Shown here: positions 1 to 5,108 of the stretch, one piece after another | Layout: every line of letters begins with the position of its first letter | Position numbering within the stretch: the first letter of the stretch is position 1 | Assembly: GCA_012274165.1 (NCBI GenBank) | Contig: JAAPAA010000010.1 | Coordinates: forward strand, 1 to 6,200 | DNA: 6,200 nt | Reading direction: 5' to 3' | DNA from: Thiobacillaceae bacterium | GTDB lineage: Bacteria; Pseudomonadota; Gammaproteobacteria; Burkholderiales; Thiobacillaceae | Program-made: the position numbers and the translations under genes | The notes under the pieces: generated by a model | Told to the model about the DNA's origin: nothing | What the model saw: only the letters and a program-made list of their open reading frames with translations | Databases searched by the model: none

Positions 1-647
1 CCCCTGTCAAGTATTGTGATACGGCCGCCCCTGTAGCTGATGGCGCCCGTCGCAGCCAATGCGGCGGCCGTCGTTGTCACGGCGTCACCTTCGACGCCGA
101 GCATTTTCGCGATGTGCTTCTGTGTCATGACTATCTCGTCGCCTTGAAGACGGTCGAAGCTCAGCAGCAGCCACCTGCTGAACTGCTGCTTCAGAGTGTG
201 ATGCCGGTTGCACGCGGCCGTCTGCGTCATCTGGGTGAGGAGCGACTGCGTGTACAGCAGGAGAACACGAAGCGTTCCGCCGCCCCTACCGACTGCCGCA
301 ATGAGCTCGCTTGCCGGCAGACGAAAACCCTTGCCGGCGCTCTGGACTACGGCGCGAATCGTCGTCGAGTTGCCGCCCATGAAGAGCGTGACACCGAGCA
401 TCCCGTCCTTCCCGACCAGAGCAATCTCCGCGGACTCGCCGTTGTGCATGACGTAGAGGAGCGAGATGATGGATGTCAGCGGGAAATACGCGTATTCGAG
501 TTCGACGCCAGGCTCGCAAAGTACTTGCCCCAGCGCGAGGTCGACCAATTCAAGGTGCGGCTGCCACCGTCGCACCTCGTCCTGCGGCATGGCGGCCAGA
601 AGAGCGTTTTCGAGCGGGGTCTTGGAAAGGTCTGGCATTGGTGTCAT
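1..647 (-). CDS. Crp/Fnr-family transcriptional regulator, C-terminus cut by window edge
   Basis: The reading frame is open from ATG 647 to the left edge, giving 215 codons with no stop. An AGGAG Shine-Dalgarno (around 654-660) sits 6 nt before the ATG. A second in-frame ATG is at 638. Residues ~25-120 look like a cyclic-nucleotide-binding-type beta-roll (LGQVLCEPG at 39-47, YFP at 54-56, SAEIALVGKDGMLGV at 72-86). Residues ~126-160 form the long dimerisation helix with CNRHH at 146-150. Residues ~175-203 form the helix-turn-helix (TQKHIAKMLGV). By eye it shares about three in five residues with the complete regulator at 4381-5091. The recognition helix is unusual: where the paralogue has VRREGVTE, this one has VEGDAVTT (185-192), so two arginines are gone. 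The canonical CRP ligand-binding signature (GE...RSA) is not obvious, so the ligand is unknown. It lies 16 nt after the kinase stop and is probably co-transcribed with it. Family call is firm; DNA target is unknown. Confidence 0.9.
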   Translation of the reverse strand, partial: MTPMPDLSKTPLENALLAAMPQDEVRRWQPHLELVDLALGQVLCEPGVELEYAYFPLTSIISLLYVMHNGESAEIALVGKDGMLGVTLFMGGNSTTIRAVVQSAGKGFRLPASELIAAVGRGGGTLRVLLLYTQSLLTQMTQTAACNRHHTLKQQFSRWLLLSFDRLQGDEIVMTQKHIAKMLGVEGDAVTTTAAALAATGAISYRGGRITILDR

Positions 648-663
648 GGTCGGCTCCTCTGAG

Positions 664-1737
664 CTACGCGAAGGTTGCGAAGAACGAATCGCTGGGTACG
701 CAGGGCGGATGACCTTTCACCTCGGCCCGGCTCAAACTGAAATACACAGTAGTCCCGTGGCCTGGCATCGACTTAATCCATATGGAGCCGCCATGCCGGT
801 GAACGATGCGCTGGCAGGTTGCCAGGCCCACTCCGGTTCCGGCGAAGTCTTGCGTCGTGTGGAAACGGTGAAACGGCTCGAAGACCTTGGCTGCCTCACT
901 CATCGCGAAGCCGGCCCCGTTGTCTCGCACGAAGTAAACCACCCAGCCTTCATGCGTGTTGTCGCATCCGACCTCGATATGCGGGGATGCCACCTTCGAG
1001 GTGAACTTCCACGCATTGCCAATCAGATTCGCCATGAGGGACCGAAGCAGGCCCTCGTCTGCCTGGATGTGCATCGGACCGCGGATGGACACAGTCACTT
1101 CGCGCGACGGCTCCGCCAGCCGCAGGTCGCTGACCACGGCGCTGGCAATCGCGGCCAAGTCAACCCTTTCCACTGCCAGGTCGTGCGTCGTCACGCGCGA
1201 CAGCGACAGCAGGTCGTCAATGAGAACCGCCATGTTCTCCGCCGACTTTTGAATGAGCGACGTCATCCGGTCGCCTTCTGGCCCTAGCAAGGATTGATAC
1301 CGAATTCGGAGAATCTCCGCCAAGCCGATGATTCCGCTCAAGGGTGTCTTCAGGTCGTGCGCGGCGGTGCGCGCGAAAGCTTCGAGCTCCTGGTTGACGA
1401 AGCGAAGCTCCGCCGTGCGCTCGGCGACACGCACTTCGAGCTGCCGCGTCAAGTCCTCCACGGCAGCTGCGGTTGAGGCAACGAGCGCAGCCGATAGCCT
1501 CTGGTAGCCGAATCGCACCAGGAGAAGAAGACACACTGCGGTGACGACGATGAAGCCGACGCCCTTGTAGCGCTGAACGACCTCCAGGCTCTCGGGTGTC
1601 GGGGCAATGCTTGAAGCGATTCCATCCGAGACCAGAACCCAGAGCACGCCGATGCCCGCGAACACGATTGCGAAGGCGATACCAAGCCGGGTGGCTACGT
1701 TTCCACCCCTCGGGCTCACAAGCGCCAAGGTGTTCAC
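664..1737 (-). CDS. Membrane sensor histidine kinase (two TM, HisKA + HATPase_c)
   Basis: This 357-residue protein should autophosphorylate on a histidine and pass the phosphate to a response regulator. Two hydrophobic segments (about residues 18-37 and 59-75) flank a short ~20-residue extracytoplasmic loop, too small for a typical sensor domain. A coiled-coil linker follows (about 92-122, LTRQLEVRVAERTAEL). The H-box AHDLKTPL places the phospho-acceptor at His127. The N-box is ANLIGNAWKF with Asn241, G1 is DNGAGF (272-277), the F-box region is FEPFHRF (286-292) and G2 is GTGVGLA (300-306). All catalytic motifs are intact. It has no receiver domain, so it needs a separate partner; the nearest is the receiver protein at 3735-4214. 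The start is GTG (1735-1737), overlapping the TGA of the upstream gene as GTGA. An in-frame TAA lies five codons upstream and no strong Shine-Dalgarno is visible, so translational coupling is likely. The Crp-like gene follows 16 nt downstream. Confidence 0.93.
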   Translation of the reverse strand: MNTLALVSPRGGNVATRLGIAFAIVFAGIGVLWVLVSDGIASSIAPTPESLEVVQRYKGVGFIVVTAVCLLLLVRFGYQRLSAALVASTAAAVEDLTRQLEVRVAERTAELRFVNQELEAFARTAAHDLKTPLSGIIGLAEILRIRYQSLLGPEGDRMTSLIQKSAENMAVLIDDLLSLSRVTTHDLAVERVDLAAIASAVVSDLRLAEPSREVTVSIRGPMHIQADEGLLRSLMANLIGNAWKFTSKVASPHIEVGCDNTHEGWVVYFVRDNGAGFAMSEAAKVFEPFHRFHTTQDFAGTGVGLATCQRIVHRHGGSIWIKSMPGHGTTVYFSLSRAEVKGHPPCVPSDSFFATFA

Positions 1738-2666
1738 AAGCAGTCCGACTTAGCCCAAAGGGCATCGAAGTCTGCGCGTCTGGCGACCGAAGTGCTCCAT
1801 GAATGCGTAGCGCGCTGTGCCGCAGCTTCGACGTAGCCTGCTTCCGAACGGGTCGGCTTCTGAAGGTCCGAAAAGGTCGGGTGCTCTTCAGGGTCGGCGT
1901 TGGCGGCCAGGCCTGGGATGAACAGCCGAGCCTCCCCGGCGTGCAGGGCCATTCGTGGTCCCAGATAAGTTTCGAGGCACGCGACGCCTACCGCGCCGAG
2001 ACTCACGACATGCGCCACACCACAAAGGGCTCGCGCTAGGACCCGAGGACTGGGTGAAGGGGGAGCACTACCCTCCGACTCAACGGGGTTGGCCACCGCG
2101 AGAATCGGCAGCGTGCGCTGTCGGCTGAACAAGTGGTCATGAAAATTGTCGAATGCGGCGAGACTGGACACCTGTCGCGGTCCAGTCCCCACGGGATAGC
2201 CGCCGTCTTCGAACGCAAGGTGTTCGAGGAGCGAGCACAGGAACTTTGGTTGGCCACAGAATGGGCTCGCCGCAGCGGTGCCGGCGTATCTGGTCTGGAC
2301 GGTCAACAGGTCATGGTCCTGACCGCCGAAGACCAAGACGCGTGTATCCCACACCCGGCCTGAGCCATCAATGCCGGTTCCCCTGAATGCCCAGATGTAC
2401 TCGCTGGCACCGGCGCACGTGACCTGCACGCTGGCGGTCGGCGAGTGCGCCGCAAAGCTGAGTCCACAAGCGTCGCGGCCGATGAGCAGCTCAGGCCACT
2501 TCCTCGCAGCCCACGACATCACGCTTTCGCGGATGAATTCTCTGCTGTAGCCGCTGCTGTCTCGCTGGGACAATGCAGTGAGCGTCGTTGCACGGAGCGG
2601 CGCGTGGGGCCGCAACTGTGGAGCGACGATGCGGTCGCGTTGTCGAGGGCGTTCGAGAACCTGCAT
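1734..2666 (-). CDS. Unrecognised conserved-looking protein, first gene of the kinase operon
   Basis: I do not recognise a named family for this 310-residue product. Its reality is supported by length, by its stop overlapping the kinase start by 4 nt (GTGA), and by same-strand operon structure. It has no signal peptide or clear TM segment and should be cytoplasmic. The first ~45 residues are Arg-rich and look non-conserved. From about residue 50 (MSWAARKWPELL) the sequence looks folded: a beta-rich, Trp-containing stretch (88-125, with YIWAFRGTG and GRVWDTRVLVF), then a segment at 184-252 with LPILAVANP, LARALCGVAHVVSLGAVG and ARLFIPGL. From memory, the latter resembles a region in large uncharacterised proteins of other high-GC bacteria; this is weak recall, not a family assignment. 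Start is uncertain: ATG 2666 has only a weak GGA before it and an in-frame TAA two codons upstream; ATG 2519 (residue 50) is the alternative. Coupling to the kinase suggests an input or accessory role (inference). Confidence 0.72.
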   Translation of the reverse strand: MQVLERPRQRDRIVAPQLRPHAPLRATTLTALSQRDSSGYSREFIRESVMSWAARKWPELLIGRDACGLSFAAHSPTASVQVTCAGASEYIWAFRGTGIDGSGRVWDTRVLVFGGQDHDLLTVQTRYAGTAAASPFCGQPKFLCSLLEHLAFEDGGYPVGTGPRQVSSLAAFDNFHDHLFSRQRTLPILAVANPVESEGSAPPSPSPRVLARALCGVAHVVSLGAVGVACLETYLGPRMALHAGEARLFIPGLAANADPEEHPTFSDLQKPTRSEAGYVEAAAQRATHSWSTSVARRADFDALWAKSDCL

Positions 2667-2734
2667 GGCTTATCCGATGCAGGCACTCCGTCCGTACCTG
2701 GCAGGTCCGTGAACGCAGGGTTGCCTACCCGGCC

Positions 2735-2768
2735 CACAGACTGACGTACCTCCCGCGCGCTGTCTGTG
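2735..2768. repeat. Inverted repeat CACAGAC-N20-GTCTGTG in divergent intergenic region
   Basis: The 7-base arms at 2735-2741 and 2762-2768 are perfect reverse complements separated by 20 bases. The right arm overlaps the 16-bp dyad at 2765-2780. It lies between the divergent genes starting at 2666 (minus) and 2868 (plus). It could be part of an extended operator, or a chance pairing in GC-rich DNA. No function can be shown from sequence alone. Confidence 0.3.
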
Positions 2769-2825
2769 CGTTGGCGCACTGGCGAACGAAAATCTTTGTC
2801 CGCAGAGTTCGATAGCAGACTGACG
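2737..2825 (+). repeat. Direct repeat pair CAGACTGACG
   Basis: The 10-mer CAGACTGACG occurs at 2737-2746 and 2816-2825, starts 79 bases apart, both inside the 201-base divergent intergenic region. The two copies flank the dyad at 2765-2780. They may be regulator binding sites or chance. Nothing in the sequence decides this. Confidence 0.3.
2765..2780. promoter_or_regulatory. Candidate Crp-family operator, copy 1 of 3
   Basis: TGTGCG-TTGG-CGCACT is a dyad with 5-base perfect inner arms (GTGCG/CGCAC) and one outer mismatch. It matches the dyad at 4248-4263 at 13 of 16 positions. Read as TGTGC-N6-GCACT it has the 5-6-5 geometry of CRP-type operators (TGTGA-N6-TCACA). It lies 98 bases before the ATG at 2666 and 87 before the ATG at 2868, so it could serve either divergent gene. 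Binding is inferred. Confidence 0.5.
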
Positions 2826-2867
2826 CGGGCGCGAGAGGTGTCTACGTTCGACGATGTGGGCGCTCCT

Positions 2868-3743
2868 ATGAAGCTACGGACAAGGCAACAAACCTTGCAT
2901 CCAACGTTTGAGGACACTGGCGCGCTCGACATTGAGCTGCCCTTCAGGACGCGTGCTGCTGACGCCGCAGGGCCGCAGCGAGAAGAGAGGCGCGCGGCAT
3001 CGCGGGCGCGAGCGCCACCCGAGACTGCACTTCCGGCTCTCGTCTGCGCTCATCTGCCGTTGCTTGACGAACTGATGGCAGCTCCTCCGGGGCCCTACGG
3101 GCTCGAAGTCGAGGTGAAGCAGGACGAGCGGGTCGTCGGAACCTGGCAGATGGACGTGAGCCCGCGCAATGCGTGTGCGGTATACGTATCCCAGGCGCGA
3201 GCCGCCTTGCACGTCTGTGTTTCGGCGTCGGGAGACCCACGCACGACAGGCGCCTTTTTGGTCCTGAGCCACTGGTGGGTGAATGCCGGCGACGAAGAGC
3301 AGCTGGCGCAGCTCTACGATGAATTGACTGCCGCGGTACTCACCCGCCTAGGCTCAGTGACCGAGCGCATTCCTCCGCATGCTGAGCCCATGCCGCCCTA
3401 CGTCTTGTTCTTGGTCGATGGTCGCACTCGCAAGGTCAAGCTCTTCAGCTTGCCTAGGCTCGCTGCGTCTCTTCTAGATGCCTTGGGCGAGAGCGACGCC
3501 CTTCCAAAGCTCGCGCTACAGGTCGCCTATGGCAAGGGTCTTGGCTCATCCCCGGTCGCTGCGACCATGCCAGCGGACCTCCCGGTATTGGATGAACTCG
3601 TCTCGTTGCCGCGGCCGCCGGCGCCCGTCGTGCCATGGAGTCCGGCAAGCGGCCACCAAGCTACCCAGGCGGTGTTCAAGCGCGAGCAGCTGTCTGCAGT
3701 AAACCTCAAATGGGCTCGCTTGTTCGAAACGCGCCTAGGCTGA
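2868..3743 (+). CDS. Unrecognised 291-residue protein
   Basis: I do not recognise a family. The chosen start is ATG 2868 (MKLRTRQQTL). The frame stays open upstream to a GTG at 2766, but that start would lie inside the operator-like dyad at 2765-2780 and give an Arg/Ser-rich leader, so I prefer the ATG. Its ribosome site is weak (GTGGG about 8 bases upstream). There is no signal peptide or TM segment. Residues 30-55 are Ala/Arg-rich and probably disordered. Residues 60-160 look folded, with alternating strands (YGLEVEVKQDERVVGTW, 77-93) and a hydrophobic FLVLSHWWVNA (130-140). Residues 177-230 contain YVLFLVDGRTRKVKLFSL, then helical segments. The motif LP(L/V)LDEL appears twice (63-69 and 238-244), each followed by a Pro-rich stretch. 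The 3' end overlaps the convergent receiver gene by 9 bp. Its neighbours are all signalling genes, but the sequence does not reveal its role. Confidence 0.65.
   Translation: MKLRTRQQTLHPTFEDTGALDIELPFRTRAADAAGPQREERRAASRARAPPETALPALVCAHLPLLDELMAAPPGPYGLEVEVKQDERVVGTWQMDVSPRNACAVYVSQARAALHVCVSASGDPRTTGAFLVLSHWWVNAGDEEQLAQLYDELTAAVLTRLGSVTERIPPHAEPMPPYVLFLVDGRTRKVKLFSLPRLAASLLDALGESDALPKLALQVAYGKGLGSSPVAATMPADLPVLDELVSLPRPPAPVVPWSPASGHQATQAVFKREQLSAVNLKWARLFETRLG
3346..3741 (+). repeat. Three copies of the 9-mer GCCTAGGCT
   Basis: GCCTAGGCT occurs at 3346-3354, 3452-3460 and 3733-3741, all within the 3' half of the gene at 2868-3743. The core GCCTAGGC is an 8-bp palindrome containing CTAG, a tetranucleotide usually scarce in proteobacteria. 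Copies 1 and 3 are in the same codon frame (CGC CTA GGC, Arg-Leu-Gly) and copy 2 is in another frame. A protein-level repeat therefore does not explain all three. Function unknown. Confidence 0.4.
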
Positions 3744-4214
3744 AGCGCCGAGGCTGTCGACGACCAGCCTCCCCGGGCACCAGCGCCTCAAGCACTCGCC
3801 CATGTCGGAGGCGACGCTGGGCTTGGCCAACACGGCGTCCATGCCGCTACCGCACCAGCCATGTTCCGACGAGGCGGAGTCGTTGGCGGTATACGCCACC
3901 ACTGGAACGCGCTTGCGGCGCTTGCCCGAGCGCTCTTGCTGCCTGATGCTCTGCGTCGCGGCAAAGCCGTCGACGAGGGGCATGTCGAGGTCCATCAGGA
4001 TGATGTCGAAGTCCTGCTCTGCCGCCATGAGGATGGCTTCCTGACCATCACTGGCAACCTCGGCCGCGATTCGCCAGCGAGCAAGCAAGGCCAGTCCGAG
4101 CAAGCGCTGAAGAGGACAGTCGTCAACCAGCAAGACGCGCGGGGGTACGCGTGTTCGCCCCTGCTTGCGCGGCGCGGCGAGTGGCGTACTTGCGGGACTC
4201 AGGCTTGATCGCAC
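3735..4214 (-). CDS. Single-domain response regulator (receiver only)
   Basis: The 159-residue product is a phospho-receiver domain (about residues 25-146) after a basic ~24-residue leader, with no DNA-binding or enzymatic output. The active site is complete: acidic pair Asp31-Asp32 (VLLVDDCP), phospho-acceptor Asp75 (ILMDLDMPLVDG), Thr109 (VAYTAND) and Lys131 (LAKP). It resembles the CheY-like or hybrid-kinase type of receiver. The frame stays open upstream to ATG 4403, but that lies inside the divergent regulator's coding sequence. ATG 4286 has no ribosome site and sits in a dyad. GTG 4214 has AGGA at 4222-4225, seven bases away, so I chose it. A partner kinase may be the receiver-less kinase at 664-1737 (inference). 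It shares a 166-base divergent region with the Crp/Fnr gene at 4381 and overlaps the convergent plus-strand gene by 9 bp. Confidence 0.85.
   Translation of the reverse strand: MRSSLSPASTPLAAPRKQGRTRVPPRVLLVDDCPLQRLLGLALLARWRIAAEVASDGQEAILMAAEQDFDIILMDLDMPLVDGFAATQSIRQQERSGKRRKRVPVVAYTANDSASSEHGWCGSGMDAVLAKPSVASDMGECLRRWCPGRLVVDSLGASA
3750..3771. other. Stem-loop near the convergent gene ends
   Basis: GAGGCTG (3750-3756) and CAGCCTC (3765-3771) form a 7-bp stem with an 8-base loop, just past the stop of the plus-strand gene and inside the last codons of the receiver gene. No T-run follows on either strand, so it is not a standard intrinsic terminator. It might still hinder read-through for the plus-strand gene. 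Low certainty. Confidence 0.25.
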
Positions 4215-4221
4215 ACACGAA

Positions 4222-4225
4222 TCCT
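4222..4225 (-). promoter_or_regulatory. Ribosome binding site deciding the receiver start
   Basis: On the minus strand AGGA lies seven bases before GTG 4214. No comparable site precedes the in-frame ATG at 4286 or GTG at 4262, so this site supports the shorter protein, which begins shortly before the receiver fold. Confidence 0.5.
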
Positions 4226-4247
4226 GAATTCGCGAGTGGAATACTTC

Positions 4248-4263
4248 TGTGCGGAGGCGCACA
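4248..4263. promoter_or_regulatory. Candidate Crp-family operator, copy 2 of 3 (perfect dyad)
   Basis: TGTGCG-GAGG-CGCACA is a perfect 16-bp dyad. Seen as TGTGC-N6-GCACA it has the spacing of CRP-type operators, and TGTG/CACA are the core half-site letters of that family (established). It lies between the divergent receiver gene (GTG 4214, 33 bases away) and the Crp/Fnr gene (ATG 4381, 117 bases away). Autoregulation by the 4381-5091 product is the simplest inference. Confidence 0.6.
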
Positions 4264-4285
4264 ATGCGTTTCGAAGTACATCCCA

Positions 4286-4314
4286 TGTGCCAAAAAGTTC
4301 GCGGGCATGGCACA
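4286..4314. promoter_or_regulatory. Second, wider-spaced dyad TGTGCCA-N15-TGGCACA
   Basis: Perfect 7-base arms at 4286-4292 and 4308-4314 are separated by 15 bases, with arm centres 22 bases apart (about two helical turns). The outer five bases (TGTGC/GCACA) match the half-sites of the dyad at 4248-4263, only 22 bases away. It could be an accessory operator or a weak stem-loop in the leader of the regulator gene at 4381. Confidence 0.4.
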
Positions 4315-4380
4315 GGACACCAGCGAGCCGGGTCGGCGCTGCCGAAGAAGTAGGTTGATTCCCGCGGTTGGGAGACACCT

Positions 4381-5091
4381 ATGCCGGAAAACGCAGAGAA
4401 CAATCACCTTCTTGCCGCGCTGCCTCAGGACATACGGAAACGCTGGCAGCCCCACCTGGAATCGGTCGACCTCAAGCTCGGCCAGGTGCTCTACGAAGCC
4501 GGTGGGCCTCTCAGCCACGTGTACTTCCCGACGTCCAGCATCGTGTCGCTTCTGAACGTCATGCGCAATGGCGCTTCGGCCGAAATCGCAGTCGTAGGCA
4601 ACGAAGGGCTGGTCGGAGTTTCGCTGTTCATGGGCGGGGGCTCGACTCCCAGCCGCGGAGTAGTGCAGAGCGCCGGAAAGAGCTACCGCTTGCTCGCCAA
4701 AATCCTGAATGACGAGTTCGAGTTGCCGCCGGTGATGCATCTGCTCCTGCGATACACACAGGCGCTTTTGACACAGATGGCACAGACCGCCGTATGCAAC
4801 CGACACCATTCCCTCGACCAGCAGCTCTGCAGGTGGCTGCTGCTGAGCTTGGACCGCCTTCCGGGCAATGAGCTCGTGATGACGCAAGAGCTGATGGCCA
4901 ACATGCTGGGCGTTCGCCGCGAGGGCGTTACCGAAAGCGCGCAAGCGCTGCAGAAAGCTGGACTCATCAAGTACACGCGCGGCCGCATCGTGGCGCTGGA
5001 CCGTCCAGGCCTGGAGGCCCGGAGTTGCGAGTGCTATCAAGTCGTCAAGGGCGAGTACGACCGCTTGCTTCCCGACATCACGGCGACTTAA
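4381..5091 (+). CDS. Crp/Fnr-family transcriptional regulator (complete)
   Basis: The 236-residue product has the full Crp/Fnr layout. A cyclic-nucleotide-binding-type beta-roll (about 20-118) includes LKLGQVLYEAG, VYFPTSSIVSLL and SAEIAVVGNEGLVGVSLFMGG. A dimerisation helix (about 119-155) contains CNRHHSLDQQ. The winged helix-turn-helix (168-207) has TQELMANMLGVRREGVTESAQAL, with Arg180 and Glu181 in the positions that read DNA in this family. There is no N-terminal cysteine cluster of the FNR type. The usual cAMP-contact signature is not clear, so the effector is unknown. The start at ATG 4381 has GGAG at 4371-4374, six bases upstream. The 166-base upstream region carries two TGTGC/GCACA dyads, suggesting autoregulation. 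It is a paralogue of the gene at 1-647 and its 3' end faces the gene at 5109-5825 with 17 bases between. Confidence 0.94.
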   Translation: MPENAENNHLLAALPQDIRKRWQPHLESVDLKLGQVLYEAGGPLSHVYFPTSSIVSLLNVMRNGASAEIAVVGNEGLVGVSLFMGGGSTPSRGVVQSAGKSYRLLAKILNDEFELPPVMHLLLRYTQALLTQMAQTAVCNRHHSLDQQLCRWLLLSLDRLPGNELVMTQELMANMLGVRREGVTESAQALQKAGLIKYTRGRIVALDRPGLEARSCECYQVVKGEYDRLLPDITAT

Positions 5092-5108
5092 GCCCCCATG
5101 CTCGCGTT

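Noticed and set aside
114..1287. Plus-strand open frames across 114-662 and 466-1287
   Set aside because: They run opposite the Crp-like gene and the kinase, whose minus-strand frames show clear conserved motifs; in GC-rich DNA the reverse frames stay open by codon bias.
2519..2932. Minus-strand frame of 137 residues over the intergenic region
   Set aside because: It overlaps both neighbouring genes and the regulatory dyad, has no visible ribosome site and its composition looks non-coding.
3174..3179. Additional TGTGCG half-site
   Set aside because: It is inside a coding region and the other half of the dyad (ACGTAT) does not match.
3750..3771. Intrinsic terminator between the convergent genes
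   Set aside because: The stem is good but there is no T-run on either strand and it lies within the receiver coding sequence; kept only as a stem-loop.
4215..4403. Longer receiver protein starting at ATG 4403 or ATG 4286
   Set aside because: 4403 lies inside the divergent regulator's coding sequence, and 4286 has no ribosome site and sits in a dyad; the added residues do not resemble a receiver leader or other domain.
4123..5040. Long minus-strand frame across 4123-5040
   Set aside because: It is the mirror frame of the complete Crp/Fnr gene. Its similarity to the plus-strand frame at 114-662 only reflects that both are shadows of paralogous genes.
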